59,926 nucleotides of DNA from Microvirga sp. KLBC 81 (GCF_003075415.1 NZ_QDAH01000036.1:1-59926); one strand, 5' to 3'; shown: positions 1 through 8,951, numbered from the stretch's first letter. The notes: a model not told the origin generated them from the letters alone. Program-made: numbers and translations.

Positions 1-90
1 CGAAGCCTCGTATTTCGCGCGGTAGCCGGCATCGTCCAGATAGGCGCGGTGGCTCCACTCGGACGGTACGTCGTAGATCTTCTCTTCCAT
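1..90 (-). CDS. acsA: Acetyl-CoA synthetase, N-terminal fragment (runs off the left edge)
   Basis: The first 30 codons of a minus-strand gene are present, starting with ATG at 90-88 after a good ribosome site (GGGAGAAG). The peptide begins MEEKIYDVPSEW and continues with RAYLDDAGYRAKY, which is the typical N-terminus of alphaproteobacterial AMP-forming acetyl-CoA synthetase (acetate + ATP + CoA to acetyl-CoA). No catalytic motif lies inside the window, so the call rests on this N-terminal signature. An acetate-activating enzyme fits with isocitrate lyase and a ScfR-type regulator elsewhere in the window. Confidence 0.75.
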   Translation of the reverse strand, partial: MEEKIYDVPSEWSHRAYLDDAGYRAKYEAS

Positions 91-213
91 GACGCTTCTC
101 CCAGACTCGTCGTTATCGAGTAATTAGGTCTAGGTTTACGGAAAGAGAGAGGGTCCGGGCAAGCGGGGCAGGGATCGGACTTTGGTCTTTGCTACTTTTG
201 GGTGCCTGCGCCC

Positions 214-315
214 TGTCATCCCCGGCGGCCCGCAGGGCCGAGAAGGGAATCCATGGAGTCACAGCGCGAGTGAATGGCTTCCTCCCCCTCCGCTACGCTC
301 CGGCCGGGAATGACA
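214..315. repeat. Dispersed palindromic repeat with TGTCAT...ATGACA ends
   Basis: The segment begins TGTCATCCCCGG and ends CCGGGAATGACA, so its termini are inverted repeats, with a GC-rich interior holding shorter palindromes. This is the usual look of small intergenic palindromic repeats in Rhizobiales. It abuts the 3' end of the EVE gene and fills most of the acsA-EVE gap. No coding potential is convincing inside it. Confidence 0.55.
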
Positions 316-321
316 CCGGGA

Positions 322-735
322 CTAAACCCCGCCCATCCGGCAGATGATGGCCCATTCCTCGTCCGTCACCGGCTGCACCGAGAGACGGGAATTGTTGACG
401 AGGATCATCTTTTCGAGGCCCGGCTGCTTCTTGATCTCGTCGAGCGTGACCGGGCGCTTGAGGGCCTTGACGGCCTTGATATCGACCATGCCGAACTTGC
501 CGGTCTCGTCGGTGTGGTCGGGGTAGTATTCCCTGATCACCTCCACGATGCCGACGACGGCCTTGCCCTCGTTGGAGTGATAGAAGAAGCCCTGCTCGCC
601 TTTCTTCATCGCCATCAGGTTCTGCTTGGCGACGTGGTTGCGCACGCCGTTCCAGAACGTGCCCTTGTCGCCTTGTGCGACTTGGGCATCCCAGGACCAG
701 ACGGAGGGTTCTGACTTGTAGAGCCACTTGGCCAT
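322..735 (-). CDS. EVE domain-containing protein (THYN1-like)
   Basis: This 137-aa protein is one EVE domain. It opens MAKWLYKSEPSVWSWD, has FWNGVRNHVAKQNL at about 27-40 and GFFYHSN at about 49-55, and ends with the EWAIICRMGG block, all typical of the family. EVE domains are PUA-like folds thought to bind modified nucleobases in DNA or RNA; the ligand here is unknown. The gene lies 11 bases downstream of gpsA and may be the last gene of the tsaD-gpsA-EVE unit. The start is the ATG giving the canonical MAKW N-terminus. Confidence 0.9.
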   Translation of the reverse strand: MAKWLYKSEPSVWSWDAQVAQGDKGTFWNGVRNHVAKQNLMAMKKGEQGFFYHSNEGKAVVGIVEVIREYYPDHTDETGKFGMVDIKAVKALKRPVTLDEIKKQPGLEKMILVNNSRLSVQPVTDEEWAIICRMGGV

Positions 736-746
736 CGTTTGCTAAC

Positions 747-1733
747 TCAATGCTCGGACTTGATGGGACGGTTCATGAGCGCATCGACCGCCTGATCGAG
801 GGTCCATGCGCCGGACAGGATCTGCTCGACGGCTTCCGCAATCGGCATGTCGATGTGTTTTGCTTTCGCCAAGGCGACGAGAGCGCTCGCGGTGGCAGCA
901 CCCTCCACCAACTTGCCGCCGGAGGCGGCCTCGACGCTCAGGCCCTGGCCGAGATGCAGGCCGAAGGAGAAGTTGCGCGATTGCGCGGAGGAGCAGGTGA
1001 GCACGAGGTCCCCGAGGCCGGACAAGCCCATCAGCGTCTCCGCCTTAGCCCCATGGGCGCGCGCGAAACGCAACAGCTCCGCGAAGCCGCGCGCAATCAG
1101 CGCTGCCTTTGCGCTCTCGCCAAGACCGCGCCCAACCACAGCGCCGCAGGCGATGGCGAGCACGTTCTTAGCAGCGCCGCCGATCTCGACGCCGCGCACA
1201 TCGGTGCGGTGATAGACGCGAAGGGTGGGGCCGGAGAGGGCCGTCGCGAGATCTTCGGCCAGTGCGGCATCGCGGCAGGCGAGCGTCACGGCGGTGGGCA
1301 GGCCGCGCGCCACATCGTGAGCAAAGCTCGGGCCCGACAGCACGGCGACCGGTGCGCCGGGTCGAACCTCTTCCACCACATCGCAGAGGAACGAGCCGGT
1401 GCTGCGCTCGATGCCCTTCGCACAGAGAACGAGCGGCGTCTCGTTGGGAAGAATGGGCGCGAGCGCCGCCGTCATCTCCCGCGTGGTCTGCGCGGGCGTG
1501 ACGAGAAGCACGGCGCGGCATGCGGCAAGCTGGTTCCGATCGGCAGTCGGCGTGATGCGATCCTGCAGGCGCACGCCAGGCAGGAAGCGCTCGTTCGTGC
1601 GGGTCCTGGCAAGATCCTCTGCCTGCTCGGGCGAGCGCATCCAGAGGATGACGTCATTGCCTGCGATGGCGGCCGCATTGGCGAGCGCCGTCCCCCAGGC
1701 TCCGGCTCCGGCAATGCCGATGGGCTTCACCAT
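747..1733 (-). CDS. gpsA: NAD(P)+-dependent glycerol-3-phosphate dehydrogenase
   Basis: A 328-aa cytosolic enzyme that reduces dihydroxyacetone phosphate to sn-glycerol 3-phosphate for phospholipid synthesis. The N-terminal Rossmann glycine motif is GAGAWG with G9, G11 and G14. CAKGIE (about 104-109), SGPSFA (133-138) and the catalytic-lysine block GGAAKN (K189) are all in place, and the length is normal for the family. Its ATG shares one base with the TGA of tsaD upstream (TGATG), so translation of the two genes is probably coupled. The tsaD-gpsA order is common in alphaproteobacteria. Confidence 0.96.
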   Translation of the reverse strand: MVKPIGIAGAGAWGTALANAAAIAGNDVILWMRSPEQAEDLARTRTNERFLPGVRLQDRITPTADRNQLAACRAVLLVTPAQTTREMTAALAPILPNETPLVLCAKGIERSTGSFLCDVVEEVRPGAPVAVLSGPSFAHDVARGLPTAVTLACRDAALAEDLATALSGPTLRVYHRTDVRGVEIGGAAKNVLAIACGAVVGRGLGESAKAALIARGFAELLRFARAHGAKAETLMGLSGLGDLVLTCSSAQSRNFSFGLHLGQGLSVEAASGGKLVEGAATASALVALAKAKHIDMPIAEAVEQILSGAWTLDQAVDALMNRPIKSEH

Positions 1734-2788
1734 CAGGCCTTCACTCCCACCGCCTGGCCGCTGGTGTCGAGCGGCCAGCGGGCGCGGGCGGGCGCATTGA
1801 TGTCGTCGATCAGGCCAAGGCGCATGCGCTCGAGGCCCGCCCAGGCGATCATCGCAGCATTGTCGCCGCAGAGCGCCAGGGGCGGGGCGACGAGCTTGAG
1901 GCCGGTCTCGACGGCCAGACGCTGGAGGGCCTGGCGCATGGTCTGGTTCGCGGCCACGCCGCCCGCCACCACGAGCGCCTTCGGCGTGCCGGCGATCGCG
2001 CGGAACTGGCGCAGGCCCACGCGGGTGCGGTCCACCACCACGTCGACGATGGCGGCCTGGAAGCTGGCGCAGAGGTCGGCGATGTCAGTTTGGGTGAGTG
2101 GTGCGATCTTTTCCGCTTCGAGCCGCACGGCAGTCTTGAGGCCGGAGAGCGAGAAATTCGGCTCAGGTCTGCCCTGCATGGGACGCGGCAATGCAAAGCG
2201 CTCCGGATTGCCTCGTGCTGCCTCGCGCTCCACATGAGGCCCGCCGGGGTAAGGCAGCCCCAGCATCTTCGCCACCTTGTCGAAGGCCTCGCCGATGGCG
2301 TCGTCGATGGTCGTGCCGATGCGCACGTAATCGCCCACGCCCTTCACCGCCACAAGCTGCGTGTGGCCGCCGGAGGCGAGAAGCAGAAGGTAGGGAAAAC
2401 CGATGCCGTCGGTGAGCCGGGCGGTGAGTGCATGGGCTTCGAGGTGATTGACCGCCATCAGGGGCTTGCGGGTCACGAGCGCGATGGCCTTGGCCGTGGT
2501 GAGGCCGACCAGAACCCCGCCGATGAGGCCGGGGCCTGCGGCTACCGCAATGCCGTCGATGTCCCTGATCGTGCAGTTGGATGCTTTAAGGGCGCGGGCG
2601 ATCAGGCGGTCGAGCACCTCCACATGGGCGCGGGCCGCGATCTCCGGCACCACGCCGCCATAGGCCGCATGCTCGGCGATCTGGCTCAGGACCTCGCTGG
2701 AGAGGATTTCGCCCCGTCCGTCGAAGCCGACGCCCACCACGGCGGCCGCGGTTTCGTCGCAGGTGGTTTCGATACCTAGGATGCGCAT
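1733..2788 (-). CDS. tsaD: tRNA N6-adenosine threonylcarbamoyltransferase
   Basis: This 351-aa protein has the Kae1/TsaD fold. It starts [16 protein letters not shown], carries metal-binding His115 and His119 (NHLEAH) and the SGGHTQL block at about 139-145. With TsaB, TsaE and TsaC-made threonylcarbamoyl-AMP it installs t6A at position 37 of ANN-decoding tRNAs. It is the first gene of a minus-strand unit with gpsA and the EVE gene. It is divergent from hemC across a 123-base gap that must hold both promoters; I could not pick convincing -35/-10 boxes there. Confidence 0.97.
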   Translation of the reverse strand: MRILGIETTCDETAAAVVGVGFDGRGEILSSEVLSQIAEHAAYGGVVPEIAARAHVEVLDRLIARALKASNCTIRDIDGIAVAAGPGLIGGVLVGLTTAKAIALVTRKPLMAVNHLEAHALTARLTDGIGFPYLLLLASGGHTQLVAVKGVGDYVRIGTTIDDAIGEAFDKVAKMLGLPYPGGPHVEREAARGNPERFALPRPMQGRPEPNFSLSGLKTAVRLEAEKIAPLTQTDIADLCASFQAAIVDVVVDRTRVGLRQFRAIAGTPKALVVAGGVAANQTMRQALQRLAVETGLKLVAPPLALCGDNAAMIAWAGLERMRLGLIDDINAPARARWPLDTSGQAVGVKA

Positions 2789-2911
2789 GGTCTGTCGGGT
2801 GCCGTCGCTACGTGATCTTTCGGGCTTTCGGCCCGGCTGTCCTCCCCCTATAGTCCGCCCCGCCGCACAAGATCAAACGCGGATGTTGTTTAGCAGGAGT
2901 ACGCAGCGGGA

Positions 2912-3838
2912 ATGATCTCTTCACCGACCCTGGTCATCGGCACGCGCGGCAGCCCCCTGGCGCTGGCGCAGGCCCACGAGACGCAAGACAGGCTGGTCGC
3001 CGCCCATGGCTGGACTGTGGAGCATCTGCCCCTGTCGATCATCAAGACCACGGGCGATACCATTCAGGACCGGCCGCTCTCGGAAGCCGGCGGCAAGGGG
3101 CTCTTCACCAAGGAGCTCGACATCGCGCTGCTGGAGGGCTCCATCGATCTCGCCGTTCATTCTGCGAAAGATCTGCCGACCACCCTGCCGGAGGGCATCG
3201 TGATCGCGGGGTTCCTGCCGCGTGAGGATGTGCGCGACGCCTTTATCAGCCAGCGCTACAAGAGCCTGGCCGATCTGCCGCCCGGCGCCGTCGTGGGCTC
3301 CGCGTCCCTGCGCCGCCAGGCGCAGATCCGCCGCCTGCGCCCGGATCTGAAGGTTACGCTGCTGCGTGGCAACGTGCAGACGCGGCTTGCCAAGCTGGAG
3401 CGCGGCGAAGTGGATGCCACGCTCCTTGCCATGGCGGGCCTGCGCCGTCTCGGCCTCACCGATCACGTGACCACCACGCTCGAGACGGATGATTTTCTTC
3501 CCGCCGTGGGGCAGGGGGCGATCGCGATCGCTATCCGCGCCGAGGATGACCGGGTGCGTGACGCCATGCAGCCGATCCTCGATGCCGCTACCGGCCATGC
3601 GCTCGCCGCCGAGCGCGCCTTCCTGACCATTCTCGACGGCTCCTGCCGCACGCCGATTGCAGGCCATGCGCGCATGGTAGGCGATGAACTCGAAATCCGC
3701 GGCCTCGTGCTGCGCCCGGATGGGTCGGAATGCCTGGAGGCCATCCGGCGCGGCTCGCCGGAGGATGCGGTCACGCTCGGACGGGAAGCCGGAACCGAGC
3801 TGCGCACCCGCATGCCGGCCGGATTTTTAGGCACCTGA
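2912..3838 (+). CDS. hemC: Porphobilinogen deaminase (hydroxymethylbilane synthase)
   Basis: A 308-aa enzyme that joins four porphobilinogens into hydroxymethylbilane. Visible marks are IGTRGSPLALAQ near the N-terminus, the catalytic Asp87 in HSAKDLPT, the LRRQAQ and LRGNVQTR arginine clusters, and the dipyrromethane-cofactor Cys245 in LDGSCRTPI. The ATG follows AGCAGGAG. The TGA stop overlaps the hemD ATG by one base (TGATG), so the two consecutive heme-pathway enzymes are translationally coupled. Confidence 0.97.
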   Translation: MISSPTLVIGTRGSPLALAQAHETQDRLVAAHGWTVEHLPLSIIKTTGDTIQDRPLSEAGGKGLFTKELDIALLEGSIDLAVHSAKDLPTTLPEGIVIAGFLPREDVRDAFISQRYKSLADLPPGAVVGSASLRRQAQIRRLRPDLKVTLLRGNVQTRLAKLERGEVDATLLAMAGLRRLGLTDHVTTTLETDDFLPAVGQGAIAIAIRAEDDRVRDAMQPILDAATGHALAAERAFLTILDGSCRTPIAGHARMVGDELEIRGLVLRPDGSECLEAIRRGSPEDAVTLGREAGTELRTRMPAGFLGT

Positions 3839-4536
3839 TGCGGGTTCTCGTCACACGGGCGAAGGAGGATGCCGAGCGCACGGAGCAGAAGCTCGCGGCC
3901 CTCGGCCACGAGGCGCTGATCGCGCCGGTGCTGCGGATCACGCCGACAGACGATCCCGCGCCTGCGGGTTCCTGTGACGCGGTTGTCGTCACCAGCGCCC
4001 ATGCAGTGGAGGCGCTCTCCTCACATGCCGATAAGAGCGTCCCCATCTTCGCTGTCGGCGAACGCACGGCGGAGGTGCTGCGGGCTGAGGGCTTCGCCTC
4101 GGTCATGGCGGCGGAGGGCGATGCAGCGTCATTGTCCAGGCTGATTCGAGAGACGCTTCAGCCCCCTCTCACGCTTCTTCATGTCACTGGTCGCCATCAC
4201 AAGGAGGAGCCGGCTTCCTCCCTTCGCGCAGCGAGATTCAAGGTGCTGACCTGGGAGGCCTATGAAGCGCAGGCCGTCGAGAGCTTGCCTGACGAGGCCG
4301 TGGAGGCCTTTCGGACTGGCGAAATCGGCGCTGCGCTCCATTATTCTCGAAGGAGCGCGGATCTTCTCGTCCGGCTGGCCGAGAGGGCGGGTCTCCACAC
4401 CGCAATCCGTGAGTGTCCGCATCTTTGCCTGTCGGCGGATGTGGCAGCCCCTCTTAGAGCGGCGGGCGCAGCCATTCGCGTCGCCGATCAGCCTGACGAA
4501 GATGCGCTTCTCAAACTGGTGATGAGCCTTTCGTGA
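3838..4536 (+). CDS. hemD: Uroporphyrinogen-III synthase
   Basis: This 232-aa protein starts MRVLVTRAKEDAERT, the usual HemD opening, and shows the weakly conserved two-lobed pattern of the family (VVVTSAHAVEAL near residue 47, LLHVTGRH near 116, ALHYSRRSADLLV near 164). It cyclises hydroxymethylbilane with D-ring inversion. An in-frame ATG upstream at 3730 would extend it deep into hemC and was rejected, because the coupled ATG at 3838 gives the canonical N-terminus. The next gene starts 186 bases downstream. Confidence 0.92.
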   Translation: MRVLVTRAKEDAERTEQKLAALGHEALIAPVLRITPTDDPAPAGSCDAVVVTSAHAVEALSSHADKSVPIFAVGERTAEVLRAEGFASVMAAEGDAASLSRLIRETLQPPLTLLHVTGRHHKEEPASSLRAARFKVLTWEAYEAQAVESLPDEAVEAFRTGEIGAALHYSRRSADLLVRLAERAGLHTAIRECPHLCLSADVAAPLRAAGAAIRVADQPDEDALLKLVMSLS

Positions 4537-4722
4537 CCTGCGCTACGGCTTCGTTTAGGATATTCGATTAGGGATCTTTGCCGAAGGAAAGGATCGTGGT
4601 CCGATGAATCCAGTCTCTCCTTTCAGGCTCCAGCCTCACGGGGGAACCGAAACGCTGCGCTCAAGCTTGCCTCAATTGCATTCCATTCTGACCTTTCCTG
4701 TTTGCCTCGCCACGAGTGACCT

Positions 4723-6117
4723 GTGACCGATCCATCCGATCCCAAAGCTCCCAAGAACTCCCGCAAGAAATCCGCCCGCGAGCCGGCCACCATCGATCTG
4801 AAGGCGACCGTGATCGATGATGGCGCGCAGCAAGACAAAGCCTGGGACGACGTGAAGCCCGAGGAGACGATTCTGCCGGAGCCCGATGTGCGGGCGGAAG
4901 ACACGGTCGGCTCGCCGGAAGCGACGCTCGATTCCGGCACCAATGCCGATTCGATCGAATCGGGCGCATCCGCTGATGGGCTGCCGCCGCAGAGCGAAGA
5001 GCCGAGCCAAGAGCCGAGCCAAGAGCCGAGCCAAGAGCCAGGCGTCGTGCCTCCCGGTCCGCCCCCCGCTCCCGAGCGCCGCACCTCGTCGGCTGCCCTT
5101 GTCGGCTCCAGCCTTCTCGGCGGCTTGATCGGCGCCGGTCTCGTCTATGGTCTTCAGGTCTGGCAGCGGCCGACATCGACGCAGGAAGATCAGCGCCTTG
5201 CCCAGTTGGAGCAGCGCGTGAACGCGCTGGGCCAGTCTCGGCCACAGGGTGTGGACCTGTCTGCCGTCGAGAGGCGGTTGCAGGCGCTCGAATCCGCGCG
5301 GGGCCCGCTCGACCAGCGGCTTCAGGACATCCAGGCGGCAGCCGATCGCGCCGCTGCCCGGGCGGAGGAAGCGTTCAACAGGCCGCTGCCCCAGCCGCCT
5401 GCGCCGCAGAACGAGGCGGCGATCAATGATCTTTCGCAGCGCCTCTCTGCTCTCGAGAGCGAGGTGCGGACGAATGCGCAGAATGCCGCCAATGCTTCGA
5501 ATGCGGTTCAGGGCCTGGATCGCCGCCTGGCTGAGCAGGATCAGCGCTTGGCGGCTCTCTCCCAGCAGGTCACTCAGAGCAGCAAGAGCGCGGAGGCGGC
5601 GGGCCAGACCGGAACCCGTGTGGTGCTCGCCGAGCGCCTGAACGATGCGCTGCGCAGCGGCACACCCTTCGCGAATGTGCTGGAGGGGCTGAAAAAGACC
5701 GGAACCGACCCCGAGAAGGTGAAGGCTCTGGAGCCCTTCGCCGACAAGGGCGCGCCGACAGCCTCCACGATGCTCGACAGCTTCGAGCCGCTGGAAGCGC
5801 AGATCCTGCGCGACGAGCGTGCCGCCTCCGGCGAATGGTCCGACCGGCTGCTTCGCATGATGGACAAGGTGGTCACCGTGCGGCCCGTGAACGAACCGGG
5901 CGCGACGGGCGTTTCCGCGACGCTCGCCCGCATCCGGCAGGCTCTTTCTCAGGGCGACATGGGCGGAGCGGCCGCGGCCTGGGCATCCCTGCCCGAGCCG
6001 GCACGACGGATATCGGAGGAATGGGGACGGCAGATCACGGCTTTGGCCGGAGCGCAGCGGGCCTCCCGCGAGATCTCCGAAGAATCTCTCGCCACCCTCA
6101 ACCGTTCGACGCAATAA
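4723..6117 (+). CDS. Mitofilin-like inner-membrane protein (COG4223, alphaproteobacterial Mic60 relative)
   Basis: A 464-aa protein with a charged, proline/glutamate-rich N-terminal segment, one membrane span at about 124-146 (SAALVGSSLLGGLIGAGLVY) and a long predicted coiled coil at about 155-300. A conserved C-terminal region with EPLEAQILRDERA and RPVNEPGATG follows. This is the layout of alphaproteobacterial mitofilin/Mic60 homologues, proposed to shape inner membranes, and their usual position is between hemD and hemY as here. The start is a GTG at 4723. The N-terminal region holds an exact 12-base tandem repeat. Confidence 0.82.
   Translation: MTDPSDPKAPKNSRKKSAREPATIDLKATVIDDGAQQDKAWDDVKPEETILPEPDVRAEDTVGSPEATLDSGTNADSIESGASADGLPPQSEEPSQEPSQEPSQEPGVVPPGPPPAPERRTSSAALVGSSLLGGLIGAGLVYGLQVWQRPTSTQEDQRLAQLEQRVNALGQSRPQGVDLSAVERRLQALESARGPLDQRLQDIQAAADRAAARAEEAFNRPLPQPPAPQNEAAINDLSQRLSALESEVRTNAQNAANASNAVQGLDRRLAEQDQRLAALSQQVTQSSKSAEAAGQTGTRVVLAERLNDALRSGTPFANVLEGLKKTGTDPEKVKALEPFADKGAPTASTMLDSFEPLEAQILRDERAASGEWSDRLLRMMDKVVTVRPVNEPGATGVSATLARIRQALSQGDMGGAAAAWASLPEPARRISEEWGRQITALAGAQRASREISEESLATLNRSTQ
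4999..5040 (+). repeat. 12-base coding tandem repeat (EPSQ x 3)
   Basis: The unit GAGCCGAGCCAA occurs three times in exact tandem at 4999-5034, followed by a half unit GAGCCA. It encodes EPSQEPSQEPSQEP in the acidic cytoplasmic tail of the mitofilin-like protein, just before the membrane span. Perfect identity of the units implies recent expansion, and changes in copy number would keep the frame. Confidence 0.9.
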
Positions 6118-6132
6118 AAGGAACAGCCCAGA

Positions 6133-7719
6133 ATGTGGCGCGCTCTCGTTTTCATTGGTCTTCTCTGCGTCGCAGCCTTCGGGGCGGTTTGGCTTGCCGA
6201 CCGGCCAGGCACGGTCCTGGTCACCTTCGGCGGCTATGAGGTGCAGACCTCCGTCGCCGTGGCGGCAGTCGCTCTTGTCGGCCTTGCACTGGCGCTCGCT
6301 CTCCTCTGGTCGGCGGTGAGCACGATCCTGCGCCTGCCTTCGCGCCTCACCTTCGCCTCCCGGGCCCGCCGCCGCTCCCGAGGCTATCAGGCCGTCTCGC
6401 GCGGCATGGTGGCCGTGGGGGCGGGTGATACGATCGCCGCCCGCCGCTATGCCAACGAGGCCGAGCGCCTTCTGGGCAGCGAGCCCCTGACGCTTCTTCT
6501 GAAAGCCCAGGCCGCCCAGGTCTCCGGCAACCGGGAGGCTGCAGAGGCCGCCTTCAAGCTGATGATGGACGAGGACGAGACCCGGGTGCTGGGCCTGCGC
6601 GGTCTCTTCGTGGAAGCCCGCCGCCGGGGCGATGCTCTGGCGGCCCGCGAATTTGCCTCCGAGGCCATCCGCATCGCTCCCGCTGCCGCCTGGGCGAGCG
6701 ATGCGGTGCTGGAGGCGCGCTGCGCCGAGCGCGACTGGCGCGGAGCACTGGAAGCCATCGAGCGTCGCACCTCGCTGGGCCTTCTCGACAAGGCAACCGC
6801 CAAGCGTCATCGCGCGGTGCTCTTGACCGCCGATGCCCTCGATCGGGCCGAGCACGATCCAGAAGGTGCGCTGAGGAGCTCCCAGGATGCGGTGAAGCTC
6901 GCTCCCGATCTCGTGCCCGCCGCCGCTCTCGCCGGAAAGCTCCTGTCCCGCCGGGGCGATCTGCGCCGGGCCGCCAGGATCGTGGAAGCCGCCTGGCGGA
7001 GCCAGCCGCACCCGAATCTGGCGGAGGTCTATCTCAACCTGCGTCCCGGTGATTCCGGTCTCGATCGCTTGAAGCGCGCCGAGACCCTGTTCAAGCTCTC
7101 GAATGGCGCGCCGGAAGGGCGGCTCGCGGTCGCCCGCTCGGCCCTGGAATCACGCGAGTTCGACCGCGCGCGCGATGCGCTCGAGCCGCTTCTGGCGGAT
7201 CGGCCCACGATGCGCGTGTGCCTCCTCATGTCCGATCTCGAACAGGCGGAGCATGGTTCTACGGGCAAGGGGCGCGAATGGCTCGCCCGCGCCACCCGTG
7301 CTCCGCGCGATCCGGCCTGGATTGCGGATGGCGTCGTTTCCGACCAATGGGCGCCGATCTCTCCCGTCACCGGCCGTTTGGACGCCTTCGTCTGGCAGGC
7401 CCCGCCGGATGTGCTGATCGCACCCGAAATCACCATGCACGACGACGTGACGGCGGATATCGACGACGAGCCCAAGGCGCTGCCCGTGGCGGCTGCCGAG
7501 GAGCCGCAGCCTGCAACGGCTGTCGCCTCCGCACCGGAGCCAGTCCCTGCTCCGGCGGAACCCGTCAGCACGGTGGAAGCCGCTTGGCCTGAGCCTGAGA
7601 AGGAAGAAGAGACGCCGCAGCCCAAGCCGGAGCCTGTGGTCTTTCCGGTGACGCCGCCGGATGTTCCCAAACTCGAGGAGCCAGCGTCGGCTCGCCGCAG
7701 CGTTTTTTCCATCTGGTAG
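6133..7719 (+). CDS. hemY: HemY-family TPR membrane protein
   Basis: This 528-aa protein begins with two hydrophobic helices (about 1-22 and 36-60), then a HemY_N-type region and helical repeats rich in alanine and arginine to about 410. It ends in a proline/glutamate-rich tail. It is the proteobacterial HemY (TPR type), encoded with hemC and hemD and implicated in late heme synthesis by unknown means; it is not the HemY/HemG-type protoporphyrinogen oxidase. It starts 15 bases after the mitofilin-like gene, and the two are probably cotranscribed. The acidic tail is low complexity and likely cytoplasmic or disordered. Confidence 0.85.
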   Translation: MWRALVFIGLLCVAAFGAVWLADRPGTVLVTFGGYEVQTSVAVAAVALVGLALALALLWSAVSTILRLPSRLTFASRARRRSRGYQAVSRGMVAVGAGDTIAARRYANEAERLLGSEPLTLLLKAQAAQVSGNREAAEAAFKLMMDEDETRVLGLRGLFVEARRRGDALAAREFASEAIRIAPAAAWASDAVLEARCAERDWRGALEAIERRTSLGLLDKATAKRHRAVLLTADALDRAEHDPEGALRSSQDAVKLAPDLVPAAALAGKLLSRRGDLRRAARIVEAAWRSQPHPNLAEVYLNLRPGDSGLDRLKRAETLFKLSNGAPEGRLAVARSALESREFDRARDALEPLLADRPTMRVCLLMSDLEQAEHGSTGKGREWLARATRAPRDPAWIADGVVSDQWAPISPVTGRLDAFVWQAPPDVLIAPEITMHDDVTADIDDEPKALPVAAAEEPQPATAVASAPEPVPAPAEPVSTVEAAWPEPEKEEETPQPKPEPVVFPVTPPDVPKLEEPASARRSVFSIW

Positions 7720-7801
7720 GCGAAATTCCGCTCGGCCCTGCCCTTGCCAAGCGGCAGGCGAGAGGGTATGACGACGCCCTCTTCGATCGCATGATCGGTA
7801 G

Positions 7802-7877
7802 GCCGCAATAGCTCAGCTGGTAGAGCACCTCATTCGTAATGAGGGGGTCGGGGGTTCGAATCCCTCTTGCGGCACCA
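7802..7877 (+). tRNA. tRNA-Thr (anticodon CGT)
   Basis: A full cloverleaf is visible. The acceptor GCCGCAA pairs with TTGCGGC, the D stem is GCTC/GAGC, the anticodon stem CCTCA/TGAGG has loop TTCGTAA, the T arm has loop TTCGAAT, and a genomic CCA ends the gene. Anticodon CGT reads ACG. Confidence 0.97.
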
Positions 7878-7944
7878 TTCCCAGGCGATGTAGCAAAGGC
7901 GGCCTTCGGGCGGCTCTTGGCTGTCGAGTGGGAGGCAAGGTTAA

Positions 7945-8020
<76 letters not shown>

Positions 8021-8043
8021 TCCTGCCAGAAGAGACGGAGCGT

Positions 8044-8118
8044 GCGGGTGTAGCTCAGGGGTAGAGCACAACCTTGCCAAGGTTGGGGTCGAGGGTTCGA
8101 ATCCCTTCGCCCGCTCCA
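8044..8118 (+). tRNA. tRNA-Gly (anticodon GCC)
   Basis: The acceptor GCGGGTG pairs with CGCCCGC, the D arm is short, and the anticodon stem AACCT/AGGTT holds loop TGCCA with flanking bases. The T arm has TTCGAAT and CCA is encoded. Anticodon GCC reads GGC and GGU. The three tRNA genes are spaced 67 and 23 bases apart and probably form one transcript ending at the hairpin just downstream. Confidence 0.97.
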
Positions 8119-8125
8119 ATTTCCA

Positions 8126-8152
8126 AAAAGGCCGCCTTCGGGCGGCTTTTTT
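8126..8152 (+). terminator. Rho-independent terminator of the tRNA cluster
   Basis: A perfect GCCGCC-TTCG-GGCGGC hairpin (8131-8146) is preceded by AAAAAG and followed by six T. It lies 8 bases after the tRNA-Gly gene. A weaker version of the same motif lies between the first two tRNA genes near 7893-7914 without a T-run. Confidence 0.9.
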
Positions 8153-8157
8153 GCTTT

Positions 8158-8454
8158 TCAGCCCTTCACCCGCAGCACCACCGGCTCGCGAATCCTCTCC
8201 ACGATGACCGGCGGGCAGGCCTTGCGCAGGCCGCCGAGCGGCACATGGGCCACATAGGGCTTCCTCAAGCCGCCGAGCGGCAGGCGGGAGCATCTCACAC
8301 ACGCATATCGCTTCGTGATCACGCGCTGTGCAGGCCGCACGACAATTAGCTCGTCTACTTCTTCAACGGCGGGAGCGGAGGGCAGCGAGAGATCGGCAGC
8401 CCAGGCGCCGGGGATTGCCGTGATTACGAACATTGCAGCTGCCAGAACTCTCAT
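8158..8454 (-). CDS. Small secreted protein of unknown function
   Basis: This 98-aa protein has a clean signal peptide (MRVLAAAMFVITAIPGAWA, cleavage after AWA) and a short mature chain containing YACVRCSRLPLGGLRKPY. The block PLGGLRK occurs twice about 15 residues apart, from an internal duplication. I do not recognise the family. Two cysteines lie close together (CVRC), which might form a disulphide or bind metal. It converges with the tRNA cluster, and the tRNA terminator lies at its 3' end. Confidence 0.55.
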   Translation of the reverse strand: MRVLAAAMFVITAIPGAWAADLSLPSAPAVEEVDELIVVRPAQRVITKRYACVRCSRLPLGGLRKPYVAHVPLGGLRKACPPVIVERIREPVVLRVKG

Positions 8455-8924
8455 CCCGATACCCTCAATGACATCATGGAAGGTAAGCTAGGCCGATGAG
8501 CGGAGGGGAAAAGGCCGATCGGCATGGATGCTTCCTGACAATAAGCCCGCACCCAAGCAAACGGGCCCTTGCCAGGAGAGGGAGGGCCCGTCGTGACCAC
8601 AAGGGTCATGCATCATTGATGCTCATCCGGTTGAACCGGTTCGTGTGACATTCAGATTGTCGAGCTGGGAGTCCCTCCCCATGCTCAATCCGGCATAATG
8701 GAGGGTGCTTTCAGCCCAGGCGGTGTCGCGATGTCAGCCTCCATTCCTTCAAGGCCGGGGCGGGTGCCCGGCCGGCTATCCCACGGTCGGCTGCGGTTTT
8801 CAGGAACCCGCACAGCACTATCATGCCGATCCGCTGCTTCTGACAGGCTTTACCCAGAAGCGCGGGCAGACCTGTCATTGTTGAAAAGGTTTCCGGGAGG
8901 AACTTGTTTCAGCGTGGCGGAAAA
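8455..8924. other. Non-coding gap with a hairpin, no gene seen
   Basis: No supported gene lies between the small secreted protein and the chemoreceptor terminator. A perfect 8-base inverted repeat ACGGGCCC/GGGCCCGT (8561-8591) and a short CCGGTTGAACCGG palindrome (about 8628-8640) are present, neither followed by a T-run. A plus-strand reading frame from 8698 crosses into the chemoreceptor gene antisense and is not credible. Confidence 0.5.
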
Positions 8925-8951
8925 GAAAAAAGCCCGGCATCGCCGGGCCCT
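8925..8951 (-). terminator. Rho-independent terminator of the chemoreceptor gene
   Basis: On the minus strand the sequence reads GGCCCGGCGATGCCGGGCTT followed by further T residues. This is a strong GC hairpin with a T-run, about 40 bases after the chemoreceptor stop. Confidence 0.85.

Noticed and set aside
675..2237. 520-codon open frame on the plus strand
   Set aside because: It is antisense to gpsA and tsaD, which have full family motifs; the arginine-rich, motif-free translation is typical of shadow frames in GC-rich DNA.
4672..7011. 779-codon minus-strand open frame
   Set aside because: It lies antisense to the mitofilin-like and hemY genes and has no recognisable domain.
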